Shown piece by piece: positions 37,946 to 46,692 of a DNA stretch of 64,000 nt (the stretch's first letter is position 1; every line of letters starts with the position of its first letter). The DNA lies in the NCBI RefSeq assembly GCF_014205215.1, contig NZ_JACHNC010000001.1, positions 4,531,001 through 4,595,000 on the forward strand, given 5' to 3'. Both the position numbers and the translations under genes were made by a program. Origin of the DNA: Actinoplanes lobatus. GTDB lineage: Bacteria > Actinomycetota > Actinomycetes > Mycobacteriales > Micromonosporaceae. The notes below the pieces were generated by a model. The model saw only the letters and a program-made list of their open reading frames with translations, made no database searches and was not told where the DNA came from.

Positions 37946-38600
37946 ATGACGTCGTCAACGACACCTTCATCATCCTGATGACGAAGTGGGACACGATCCG
38001 GCTGCCCGAGCGCTACATGTTCACCGTGGCCCGCCGCATCATCGCGAAGGCAGCCCGCGAGGGCGGCCGGTTCACCGGCGCGCCACGCAACCTCGACCAC
38101 GGCGAGCGAGACCCCGGCGAGGCCGACCAGGTCGAGGGATGCGACCAGCTCCCGACCGCCTGGGCGCCCGCCCACCGAACAGCACGCCATCAACCGGCTG
38201 CTCGTCGACCAGCTGACCGACGGACTCCCGCTGAATCAGCGCCAGGCCGTGATGCTGGTCAACGGCTTGGGGCTACACGTACAAACAGGCCGGCGCCGCC
38301 ATGGGCGGCAAAGCCGACGGCACGGTGACCAGCCACCGGCACCGGGCCATGCTGCGGATCCGCAAGACCGCGATGTTCCTCGGCCTGACCGCTGGGATCG
38401 TGTTCCTGATCGGCGGCATCGCCTGGATCATTCGCTCCTGGGCCCCGGAACACGACGACCGCACCCTGCTGGCGTTCCTGGACGACCTGCCGCCCGGAGG
38501 GGCCGCGGCGATGCTCTTGGCCTGGGAGGTCATCCAGGTGTTGTTTGCGGCTTTCGCGGCGTTCTGGAGCCGGTCGCCGAGCCGTCGGAGCCCCGCGCGG
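37946..38600 (+). pseudogene. Frameshifted ECF sigma factor with C-terminal membrane segment
   Basis: Pieces of a sigma-70 ECF protein follow each other in different frames: region 2 (DDVVNDTFIILMTKWDTIRL, PERYMFTVARRIIAKAAREG), a linker, region 4 (LNQRQAVMLVNGLG, then TYKQAGAAMGGKADGTVTSH, RHRAMLRIRK) and a membrane segment (GLTAGIVFLIGGIAWIIRSW). One frame change lies near 38160 and one near 38275, the second in a run of four G. The N-terminal part of region 2 is missing. Both shifts are in G/C runs, so sequencing error is possible, but the missing start supports a true pseudogene. Confidence 0.7.
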
Positions 38601-38754
38601 CCTCTTCTTCTCCTTCTTCTTCTCCGCCTCCGCCGCTCCGGCGACCGCGACCGCGAGGCGCAGCCCGCCGATTCCGGCCAGGCGGAGCAGCCGCACCGGC
38701 GTAGGTCTCGGCGCGGGCCCGGGCCACGATCGTCGGGATCGAGCGCCAGGCCCC

Positions 38755-39012
38755 GTGCCGGCCGCCGATCCGTTCGACGTCGGCGAGCTGCTCACCCGCG
38801 AGCAGCGGCTCGACGGTCTCAAGGCCAGGTTCGAGCAGCACGCCGACGACGCCGGCGTCCCGGTGCTCGGCGAGGAGGAACTGATCGTGGTGGCCGAGCT
38901 GCTCGGCGAGCTCAACGCCCGCGCCAACCCCGGCCCGGGCGCCGACACCGACGGCTGGGGCCGGCTGGCCGCCCAGATGGCCTCCCGCATCTACAGCAGG
39001 CTCGGCATCTGA
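38755..39012 (+). CDS. Small hypothetical protein
   Basis: GTG 38755 begins an 85-residue acidic, helical protein (DPFDVGELLTREQRLDGLKA, then IVVAELLGELNARANPG, ending AQMASRIYSRLGI). The composition is protein-like, while the open frame upstream (38545-38754) looks like noise. The ribosome site is weak. It follows the sigma-factor remnant and may itself be the end of a broken gene. No family is recognised. Confidence 0.45.
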   Translation: MPAADPFDVGELLTREQRLDGLKARFEQHADDAGVPVLGEEELIVVAELLGELNARANPGPGADTDGWGRLAAQMASRIYSRLGI

Positions 39013-39141
39013 CCTGACGGAAGGTGCCCTCGATCATGACCGAACCGAAGTCCGACCTGCGCAGCTACCTGGCCCCGCGCCTGGCGTGATCCCAGGTGAG
39101 GTCACCCGGAGGTGAGATTCCCCCGGGTGACCCGACCAGAG

Positions 39142-40442
39142 CTATTCGTCCTCGACGGCGCGGGTGATCAGGTGGCGTAGCAGTCTGGTGGCCACGTCCC
39201 GGTCCCGGCTGAACCGGTAGGTGTAGAAGTCCTCGCTGTCCGGGACAGCCGTGGCGACCAGGGCTGCGGCGGTAGACGGGGTGATCATGGCGATGGCGGT
39301 GTGGTTGAACAGCGGGTTGTTGTTCGACAGGGCCGCCATGTGCACGCGTCGGATCGGTCGCAGATCCGCGTCGGGGGCGAGCAGGACGGTCATCGCGCTG
39401 TTACGGGCGAGCTGGTTTGCGGTGGCCAGCGGTGCCCCGGAGGGGAACCGGCCGTTCGGGCAGACGATGGCCATCGCAGCGGGGATGTCACTGTTTGTGG
39501 CGGTGCTTTCCAAACGCGCGGCGAGTTCCCGCACCAGGGCTCCCGGCGCGATGATCTCCTCGCCGGGCAGCACGAGCGGGTCGGAGTCGTCGTCATCGGC
39601 CGTGACCATTCTCGGCAGGGTGATGCGGTCGACGCCTTCGCTGGATAGCTGGGGGACCGTCGCGGCTGCCCCGAACAGGTAGCCCTGCCCGAGCCGGGCG
39701 CCCAGGCTGGTGGCGACCGGAAGTTGATGGTCGTATTCGACGCCTTGGGCGACGACGAGCGCGCCGGTGGCCTGGCGGTAGCCGGCCACAGCGTCCAGCA
39801 CCATCGCGGTGTGCGCGTTGGGGGCATTGGCCAGCAGAGCCATGTCGAGTTTGATCACGTCAGGTGCCAGGATCGGAAGTAACGCGAGCGCGTCGGTGCT
39901 CGCGCCGAAGTTGTCGATGGCCACCCGGACGCCGAGGGCACGGACCCGTTCGGCTGCGGCCAGCGCGGTGAGCGGGTCGCCGGTGAGCACCGCATCGTCG
40001 ATCTCGGCGACGACCGTGTGCCGGTCGACAGCCTCGCGCAGCTGGGCGGCGAACTCGTCGGGGGTTTCGGCGAGCAGCCCCTGGGGCAGCGCGTTGACGA
40101 ACAGCAGCGTCTTGTCGGGCAGGGCCACCTTCAGGACGGCGTCCGCGGCGACCGTCCGAGCGAGCATGTCGAGTTCGGCGAGCAGGTTCGTGGCCGCCGC
40201 AGCGGTAAACATCGCGGCGGGGGAGGCGAACGGGGTGTTCACCGGGCCCCGGGCGAAGGCCTCGAAGCCGACCACGTGTCGGTTGTCCAGGCTGAGCACC
40301 GGCTGGAACTCAGTGGTCAACAGCCGCTGCTCCACGATCTTCTCGATCGTCGTGCTTTCGGTCGGCCGTGGTGTCCTCAACCGCCCGGCCACCGTAACCA
40401 CCGAGGTGGGCAGTGGCGTCTCGCGCAGGAACAGCATCGTCA
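39142..40442 (-). CDS. Degenerate EAL-domain protein with C-terminal DICT-like region
   Basis: The 433-residue protein has an N-terminal EAL fold (EFQPVLSLDNRHVVGFEAFA to VVAQGVEYDHQLPVATSLGA). Several c-di-GMP phosphodiesterase residues are altered: the metal-binding DDFG reads DNFG, and AEGVE reads AQGVE, while FVNALP and IKLDM remain. It is therefore probably a sensor or binding protein rather than an active hydrolase. The last 170 residues (LVRELAARLESTATNSDIPA, to the C-terminus) resemble the DICT sensory domain that goes with EAL/GGDEF proteins in actinobacteria; that assignment is tentative. ATG 40442 has AAGGG about 9 bases upstream. Confidence 0.78.
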
Positions 40443-41448
40443 TACGGTCTCGCCCTTTTCTACAGATCACGGAGCCGCCCGGCCCTCTGCTAGCGCCCTT
40501 CTATCGGCGGCATACCCCGACTCGCCTTACGACACCGACGTGTGACGTAGGGCACCGCACACTGCCGGCCGGCTGCTTTGGCATCGACATCAGCGGCGCC
40601 ACCGCATGGCGCCGTCATTGACTTTTTCAACCTGTACCGCAGCCCGCCAGGGGAACACCAGATCGGCCAACGGAGGGGTGTGGCCCCAACCCGGCAGCGC
40701 CGCGGGCGAGGGTGACGGCCGACATAGAAGAGGCCGGATAGGCGGGGCCGTCCTCTGCAACCACATCCCCCGGGGGCCCGATGCGCCGGCCGCGAGATCT
40801 GGATGGAGGATGTCGTGCTCGGCGGGTCGGTCGGCGGGAGTCGATCGCGGTAGGTGGGCGTGCGGTGCGGTCGTGTGGGTTGAGAGACACCGCTACGTTC
40901 CGCTATGCACAACTCCTGTGAGCTGTAGCCGCCCGGAACGTCGGCACCGACCGCGGCCCAGAAGGATTTCGAGTCGGGCATGTGCCCACTGGCGGCGTAC
41001 CAGGTGGTCACTTCGGGATGCTCGGCGCGAAGAGCTTGAAAGCCGGCGGCGGCCAGTCCGCCGCGTTATCGGCGTCCGACTCGATCACCAGCTGACGTGC
41101 GTCGTCGCCTGCTCACGCAGTTGTCGCAACTCGCTCTCAAGATCGGCATCCATGCCAGCCCGGCCCCCTGCGCTCAATGGATTCATGTTCCGTGAAGTTC
41201 GGCTTGCCAGCGCGCTATCGTCGTCAGATTGCCGGAGCAACGGTGAGGCGATCTCACGAGGGCTACAGGCGGTCGGCATGACGACGCCTTCGCGGGCAAC
41301 GGCATGTTCGACCCGGTCGAGCCGGGTCGCAGCGATAGCGTCGGCGGGCAGGTCGAGCCGGTGTCGGCCAGGTTGTCGAGGTCATGGCGGACCCTGCTGC
41401 GGGTTCGCAGTGCGCGTACAGCAGTAACAGCGCCGGTAGAAGTAAAGC
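40443..41448. other. 1-kb stretch of probable gene debris
   Basis: I see no intact gene here. On the minus strand, MDADLESELRQLREQATT (from about 41153) appears to continue after a frame change as QLVIESDADNAADWPPPAFK to SIPK, ending at about 41009, where a GTGA overlap opens another short frame (TTWYAASGHMPDSKSFWAAV) that soon becomes non-protein-like. This suggests two small decayed genes. The part next to the EAL gene (40443-40620) holds its promoter, with no clear motif. Confidence 0.45.
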
Positions 41449-42420
41449 TCAGGCGGTCAGCAGCGGCAGGGTGAGCGCGTACGCGCCGAGCAGCACCAGC
41501 CCGTCGGCGCGGCTGAGCCGCAGGCCCCGGTGTAGCAGTGCCCATGCGATCAGCGCCGTGAACGCCATCGCTACGAGCAGTGGCAGCCCGGCGCGGGCTG
41601 GGTGGTCCATGCCGGATGCGAAGCCGACCATCGCGCCACCGGCGAGGCCGTTGAACAGGTTGCTGCCGAACAGGTTGCCCACGACCAGGTCGGTCTCACC
41701 GCGGCGCTGGGCCTGGATCGTGGTCACCAGCTCCGGAAGCGACGTGCCCAGCGCGACGAGGGTGAACCCGATGACCAGTTGCGGTACGCCGAGCGCGGTG
41801 GCGATCGTGGCGGCGTTGACGACCAGCAGTTGCGCCCCGGCGAGTACTCCGGCCAGGCCCAGCGCGGTGCGTACCGGCTCGAACCATGCCGGCGGCCGCG
41901 AGACAGGTCCCACCATGACGGCACGGCCGGCGGCGTTGAATTCAGCTACCTCGGCGGTCAGTTCCTGATTGCCGCTGGAGCGGGCCCACCGGACCAGCAT
42001 GTACAACGCGCCCGCTGCCGCCAGGGCCGCCACGAGTGCGGTCATCGGAGACAGACCCCACCACGCCAGCACGGCGAACACCGCGACCGACGCCACCGCG
42101 AGCGGTACCTCTCGGCGGATCAACGTCGAGTCCACTGTGAACGGGGCGATCAGTGCGGCGATCCCGAGGATCAGTGTCAGGTTGAGGATGTTGGACCCGA
42201 CCAGGTTGCCGACCGCGATACCGGTGTCGCCGCGGCTGGCGGCGAGCGCCGACACCAGGAACTCCGGCGTGCTGGTGCCCACCCCGATCACGACGACGCC
42301 GACCACCACCGGACTGATGCGCAAGCGGGTGGCCAGGTGGGAGGAGCCCAGCACAAGGTGGTCGGCAGCAAAGGTCAGCAGGGCCAAACCGGCCAGGACA
42401 AGCAGGATCTGAACGAGCAT
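41449..42420 (-). CDS. CaCA-family sodium/calcium antiporter
   Basis: The 323-residue protein has about ten membrane helices and the two inverted alpha-repeats of the cation/calcium exchanger superfamily: GVGTSTPEFLVS with GNLVGSNILNLTLI, and ALGTSLPELVTT with GNLFGSNLFNGLAG. It should move Ca or another cation against Na or H across the cell membrane. ATG 42420 has GGAG about 9 bases upstream. Its leader (42421-42500) has the 19-base element shared with two other transport units in this region, so it may be under RNA-level control. Confidence 0.94.
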   Translation of the reverse strand: MLVQILLVLAGLALLTFAADHLVLGSSHLATRLRISPVVVGVVVIGVGTSTPEFLVSALAASRGDTGIAVGNLVGSNILNLTLILGIAALIAPFTVDSTLIRREVPLAVASVAVFAVLAWWGLSPMTALVAALAAAGALYMLVRWARSSGNQELTAEVAEFNAAGRAVMVGPVSRPPAWFEPVRTALGLAGVLAGAQLLVVNAATIATALGVPQLVIGFTLVALGTSLPELVTTIQAQRRGETDLVVGNLFGSNLFNGLAGGAMVGFASGMDHPARAGLPLLVAMAFTALIAWALLHRGLRLSRADGLVLLGAYALTLPLLTA

Positions 42421-42460
42421 CGTGTGGTGCTCCAGGGCGTGCAGGGATAGAGGGGTTGCT

Positions 42461-42485
42461 CGCCGACCAGGCTTCCCGGCACACC
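42461..42485 (-). ncRNA. Conserved leader element, copy A
   Basis: On the minus strand the leader of the CaCA antiporter contains GCCGGGAAGCCTGGTCGGC just after a TACGGT that could be a -10 box. The same core stands before the CBS/transporter genes (44311-44334) and the ABC exporter (45741-45765). The flanks are unlike one another, so conservation of the core points to function. The ends GCCG and CGGC can pair. It may be part of a cis-regulatory RNA; no Rfam search was possible. Confidence 0.55.
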
Positions 42486-42545
42486 GGTCCACACCGTAGC
42501 GCATCCGCGCCCGTCCAGTCCGGTCCCGGCAGCGTGCGGGAAGGG

Positions 42546-43832
42546 CTAGAAGAATCGCAGGTAGAGGTAGGGGACGCAGATCGCGACGGTGATGGCGGTG
42601 ACGATCAGGCCGTACTTGGTGAATTGCCAGAACGTGATCGGCCGGCCGGCGCGTTCGGCGATGCCGAGTACGACGACGTTGGCTGACGCTCCGATGGCGG
42701 TGGCGTTGCCGCCCAGGTCCGCGCCGAGCGCCAGGGCCCACCACAGGACGTTGCCTTGTGCGGTGCCGTCGGCGTGGACGAGGTCGGCCACGATCGGGCT
42801 CATCGTCGCGACGTAGGGGATGTTGTCGACGATCGCCGACAGGCCGGTCGAGACCCACAGCAGCAGCAGGGTCGTGCCCCACAGTTCGCCTTCGGTGGCC
42901 TGGGCGGCGGCCTGGGACAGATGTCCGATGGCGCCGGTGTTGACCAGCGCGCCGACCATGATGAACAGGCCGACGAAGAACAGCAGCGTGTGCCACTCGA
43001 CGTCCCTGGCGACCTCGTCGGGATCCAGGCGGGACGCCGCCAGCAGCAGCAGACCACCCACGATCGCGACGACCGCGGGCTCGACGTGCAGCACCGAATG
43101 AAGCACGAACCCGGCCAGGACCAGGGCCAGGACCGCGAGGCTGACCACGAGCAGGCGTGGGTTGCGCACCGCGTCACGTTCACGCATCGCCATCACGGCG
43201 CTGACTTTGGCGCTGTCGTGGCGAAACGCGTCACGGAACAGCCACCGGCACAGCAACAGGAACACCACGAGCAGGATCGCCACGATCGGCGCGAGGACGT
43301 TGAGGAAGTCGTTGAACGTCAGACCGGACTTGCTGGCGATGATGATGTTGGGCGGATCGCCGATCAGGGTGGCCGTACCGCCGATGTTGGACGCCATCAC
43401 CTCGGCGATCAGGAACGGGGCGGCGGGCAGGCCGAGCCGGTCGCAGACGAACAGGGTCACCGGCGCGACGAGCAGCACCGTGGTCACGTTGTCCAGTCCG
43501 GCGGAGGCGACCGCGGTGATGACCACGAGCAGGACCATGACCGGGTACGGCCGGCCGCGGGCACGTTTGACCGCCCAGATCGCCAGGTATTCGAACAGGC
43601 CGGTGCGGCGCAGCACCCCGACGATGAGCATCATGCCGATCAGCAGCACGATGACGTTCCAGTCCACCCCTGATTCGGGGGAGAAGAACGCGTGCTGAGC
43701 GTCGGTCGCGCCGATCAGCAGCATCGCGACCGCTCCGGCCAGCGCCGCGGCGACCCGATGTACCCGTTCGGTCGCGATCAGCACGTAGGCGATCACGAAC
43801 ACGGCCACGGCAAGCCACGCCTGAAGGGTCAT
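42546..43832 (-). CDS. ArsB/NhaD-type (ion transporter superfamily) membrane permease
   Basis: The 428-residue protein has about 11-12 membrane helices and the ion-transporter signature in two halves: ASAGLDNVTTVLLVAPVT with IGDPPNIIIASKSG, and GLSAIVDNIPYVATMSPIV with GADLGGNATAIGASANV. The family includes Na/H antiporters (NhaD) and arsenite/organic-anion permeases; the substrate cannot be read from sequence. ATG 43832 overlaps the CBS gene stop as ATGA, so a CBS-domain regulator and the permease are made together. Confidence 0.92.
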   Translation of the reverse strand: MTLQAWLAVAVFVIAYVLIATERVHRVAAALAGAVAMLLIGATDAQHAFFSPESGVDWNVIVLLIGMMLIVGVLRRTGLFEYLAIWAVKRARGRPYPVMVLLVVITAVASAGLDNVTTVLLVAPVTLFVCDRLGLPAAPFLIAEVMASNIGGTATLIGDPPNIIIASKSGLTFNDFLNVLAPIVAILLVVFLLLCRWLFRDAFRHDSAKVSAVMAMRERDAVRNPRLLVVSLAVLALVLAGFVLHSVLHVEPAVVAIVGGLLLLAASRLDPDEVARDVEWHTLLFFVGLFIMVGALVNTGAIGHLSQAAAQATEGELWGTTLLLLWVSTGLSAIVDNIPYVATMSPIVADLVHADGTAQGNVLWWALALGADLGGNATAIGASANVVVLGIAERAGRPITFWQFTKYGLIVTAITVAICVPYLYLRFF

Positions 43833-44272
43833 TGCGGTACGACCCGGTCGAGCAGCCCGTGCAGGGTGACCGCGCCCTGCAGGATGCCGCCGTCGACGAC
43901 CGCTACCAGAGGGCTGCGGGTGCGTGCCATCAACGCGGCGATCTCGAACACGGTGACTTGCGGGGACACCACCGGCAGCTCGTGCGGCTGCGGCGGCAGG
44001 CACTCGCGCACCGTACGCCCGTCCAGCTCGCGCATGAACACGTCGGCCGCGGCCTCGTCGACCAGTTGCGCGAGGGTCGGGTCGTCCTGGCAGTACGACG
44101 GGACCGCGAGGCGCAGCACCTGCGTCCCGGGCAGTACCGCGAACGGCGCGCCGTTGTCGTCGACGACGATCAGACCGGGCAGGTCGGCGTCGGCGAGGAT
44201 CCGAGCCGCTTCGATCGCCGGTGTAGCGAGAGTGACGGTCGGCCAGGGCACGACGAGATCGGAGGCACGCAA
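43829..44272 (-). CDS. CBS-domain protein
   Basis: The product (about 147 residues) is a tandem CBS (Bateman) protein: PAIEAARILADADLPGLIVV and QVTVFEIAALMARTRSPLVA with paired strands. CBS pairs bind adenosyl ligands such as AMP or c-di-AMP and gate transporters. I choose TTG 44272 because AGGAAG lies 8 bases upstream; the frame runs further up through the conserved leader element, which I take as untranslated. It is coupled to the permease gene and probably regulates it. Confidence 0.85.
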   Translation of the reverse strand: MRASDLVVPWPTVTLATPAIEAARILADADLPGLIVVDDNGAPFAVLPGTQVLRLAVPSYCQDDPTLAQLVDEAAADVFMRELDGRTVRECLPPQPHELPVVSPQVTVFEIAALMARTRSPLVAVVDGGILQGAVTLHGLLDRVVPQ

Positions 44273-44310
44273 ATCGGAAACTTCCTGTTCTGATCGTCGC
44301 TGAACACGAT

Positions 44311-44334
44311 GCCGACCAGACTTCCCGGCGCTCC
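44311..44334 (-). ncRNA. Conserved leader element, copy B
   Basis: On the minus strand, GCCGGGAAGTCTGGTCGGC is the same 19-base core as in copies A and C with one C-to-T change. It follows TAGGGT, a possible -10, and lies about 40 bases before the TTG start of the CBS gene. Confidence 0.55.
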
Positions 44335-44580
44335 TCACCCCACCCTAACGGATCACTGGTGACGCCGTCACCGCCAGGTGCACGTGGACCGTCCGGGCCG
44401 ACGTCGGGTGTGGGTAGGCGTCCGCCCCTGTCGGCAGATTCCACCTCGACCGCTACAGCCTCGCTCATGTAGATCGGTTCGGTCCCAAGATCGGCGTACC
44501 CGATGGGGGTGTATGCCTAGCGGCCGCGGGCGCTGATGAGCTACCCCTTAGGTAAGCCCGGTTCCTGCCGCGTGCTTGTC

Positions 44581-44820
44581 GATGAAGAAGCTGATAGACA
44601 CGCCGGGCCGGCGTCGCGTCGCCTGGCTTGTGCTCGCCGCCGGGACGGCTGGTACGTCTTCGACGACGGCCGACACGTCGACGTCGGCGCGCTCAAGGGC
44701 GACAAGGGCAGCCAGAACTACCCTATACCGGACGACCTGGACCTCACCGTGTACCGCAGCGTCTCGATCCGGTGCGAGCGGTTCCACGTGTCCTTCGGCG
44801 CCGCACAGCTCACCGACTGA
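44581..44820 (+). pseudogene. Broken DM13-domain lipoprotein/membrane protein
   Basis: ATG 44581 begins MKKLIDTPGRRRVAWLVLAA, a normal membrane-anchor start, but within 60 bases the reading changes frame to GWYVFDDGRHVDVGALKGDK and on to YRSVSIRCERFHVSFGAAQL. The second part is the C-terminal half of a DM13 domain (LKGDKGSQNYPIP, then CERFHVSF). The first half of the domain is missing, so an internal deletion with frame change has occurred. It ends 14 bases before the next gene start. Confidence 0.65.
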
Positions 44821-44834
44821 GGAGACCGACACCT

Positions 44835-45548
44835 ATGACCGAGACCCGCTACGACGACCTGCGCGCCCTGTTCGTCAACTGCACGCTCAAGCGTTCCCCC
44901 GAACTGACCCACACCGGCGGGCTGATCGACGTGAGCGCCGGCATCATGCGCAAACAGGGCGTCGCCGTCGACGTGATCCGGGCGATCGACCACGACATCG
45001 CCACCGGCGTCTGGCCGGACATGACCGAACACGGCTGGGCGACCGACGAGTGGCCCGCGATCTACCGCGACCTGGTCAAGCCCGCCGACATCCTCGTCAT
45101 CGCGGGACCGATCTGGCTCGGCGACAACTCCTCGGTCACGAAGCGGATCATCGAACGGCTCTACGCCTGTTCGAGCGAGCTGAACGACGCCGGGCAGTAC
45201 GCGTACTACGGCCGGGTCGGCGGCTGCCTCATCACCGGTAACGAGGACGGCGTCAAGCACTGCGCCCAGAACGTCCTCTACAGCCTTCAGCACATCGGGT
45301 ACACGATCCCGCCACAGGCCGACGCCGGCTGGATCGGCGAGGCCGGCCCCGGCCCGTCCTACCTGGACCCGGGCTCGGGCGGTCCCGACAACGACTTCAC
45401 CAACCGCAACACCACGTTCATGACCTGGAACCTGCTACACCTCGCGCGGATGCTGAAGGACGCCGGTGGCATCCCCGCACACGGCAACCAGCGCAGCGAG
45501 TGGGACGCCGGTTGCCGTTTCGACTTCGCCAACCCCGAATACCGATGA
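44835..45548 (+). CDS. Flavodoxin-like NAD(P)H-dependent oxidoreductase
   Basis: The 237-residue protein has the flavodoxin-like fold of FMN-dependent quinone/azo-type reductases: ALFVNCTLKRSPELTHTGGL, the loop VIAGPIWLGDNSSVTKRIIE, and GRVGGCLITGNEDGVKH. It probably reduces quinones or other electrophiles with NAD(P)H. ATG 44835 has GGAG about 10 bases upstream, next to the broken DM13 gene with which it may once have formed an operon. Confidence 0.88.
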   Translation: MTETRYDDLRALFVNCTLKRSPELTHTGGLIDVSAGIMRKQGVAVDVIRAIDHDIATGVWPDMTEHGWATDEWPAIYRDLVKPADILVIAGPIWLGDNSSVTKRIIERLYACSSELNDAGQYAYYGRVGGCLITGNEDGVKHCAQNVLYSLQHIGYTIPPQADAGWIGEAGPGPSYLDPGSGGPDNDFTNRNTTFMTWNLLHLARMLKDAGGIPAHGNQRSEWDAGCRFDFANPEYR

Positions 45549-45740
45549 CCTGCCAGGCCTGACCGTTCAGAAGAACATCGTTGGGTAGGCGCTCGGGGAC
45601 CAGAACCCGGGCAGTGTGACGGACCGGTGTCAGCGGTTGCGGCTTTGAAGCGGCTACGGACCGGAGTCGCGTTGCGCGGGAGCTGTGCGTTCAGCGGCTG
45701 AGGGTTTCAGGTGGATCCGGGTGGGAGTACGGTGAGCCCA

Positions 45741-45765
45741 GGTGTGCCGGGAAGCCTGGTCGGCG
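45741..45765 (+). ncRNA. Conserved leader element, copy C, with downstream complement
   Basis: GCCGGGAAGCCTGGTCGGC follows TACGGT (a possible -10) at 45729, as in copy A. CGGGAAGCC (45749-45757) is exactly complementary to GGCTTCCCG at 45790-45798, which touches the ATG at 45799 and follows the likely ribosome site GAAGG. Pairing would hide the start region, so this copy could be a translational switch for the ABC exporter operon. Confidence 0.55.
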
Positions 45766-45798
45766 GTCATCGATTCATGTCGACCGAAGGGCTTCCCG

Positions 45799-46692
45799 AT
45801 GTCTGAGCCTGCACTGCGCGCTGTCGAGCTGACGAAACGATACGGTCGTCTCACCGCCCTGGACACCCTGACCCTGGACGTACGGCCGGGCGAAGTGTTC
45901 GGCTTCCTCGGGCCGAACGGGGCCGGTAAATCCACCACCATCCGCCTGCTGCTCGGCTTGGCCCGGCCCACCGTAGGGCGGGCCGAGGTGTTCGGCGTCG
46001 ACGCTGCCGACGTCGCCCGCGCGCACGCCTCGCTGGCTTATGTCCCGGCCGATGTGGCGTTGTGGCCGCAGCTGACCGGCGCTGAGATCCTGCACCTCCA
46101 GGCCCAGACCGGTCCCGGTACCGATCTGGCCTATCGTGATGAACTCGTCGAACAATTTCAGCTCGACCTGTCGAAGCCGGCCCGCACCTATTCGACCGGC
46201 AATCGGCAGAAGGTGGCGCTGATCGCCGCATTCGCCACCCGGGCGCCGCTGCTGGTGCTCGACGAGCCGACCAGTGGTCTGGACCCGTTCATGGAACGCG
46301 AGTTTCGTACCGCCGTCGGTCAGGCACGCGACCGCGGGCAGACCGTCTTCCTGAGTTCGCATCAGCTCGCCGAGGTCGAGGCCGTCTGCGACCGGGTCGG
46401 CATCCTGCGCGCGGGACGGCTCGCCGAGGTCGCCACCATCGGCCGGCTCCGTGGCCTGCACCGCTGCGAGGTCAGTGTCGCCTACCGCGGCGCCGTGCCG
46501 TCGCTGTCGACCGTCCCAGGTGTGGGAACGGTCGAGGCGGTCGGCGAGGGGCAGTTGCGATTCACTTTGACCGGGCCGCCGGCGCCTGCCTTGCGGGCGC
46601 TGGCTGATGCTGACATCACCGCCCTTTCGGTACGGGAACCGAGTCTCGAGGAGATCTTTCTCGACTACTACGGGACGCGGGCGGGCCGATGA
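45799..46692 (+). CDS. ABC-2-type exporter ATPase
   Basis: The 297-residue ATPase has Walker A GPNGAGKST, Walker B LLVLDEPTSGLD, the switch His FLSSHQLAEVE, and an atypical signature YSTGNRQKVAL (STGNRQ in place of SGGQ), plus the C-terminal domain of drug-export ATPases. ATG 45799 has GAAGG 8 bases upstream, next to the conserved leader element. It overlaps the permease gene as ATGA and powers that permease. Confidence 0.94.
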   Translation: MSEPALRAVELTKRYGRLTALDTLTLDVRPGEVFGFLGPNGAGKSTTIRLLLGLARPTVGRAEVFGVDAADVARAHASLAYVPADVALWPQLTGAEILHLQAQTGPGTDLAYRDELVEQFQLDLSKPARTYSTGNRQKVALIAAFATRAPLLVLDEPTSGLDPFMEREFRTAVGQARDRGQTVFLSSHQLAEVEAVCDRVGILRAGRLAEVATIGRLRGLHRCEVSVAYRGAVPSLSTVPGVGTVEAVGEGQLRFTLTGPPAPALRALADADITALSVREPSLEEIFLDYYGTRAGR

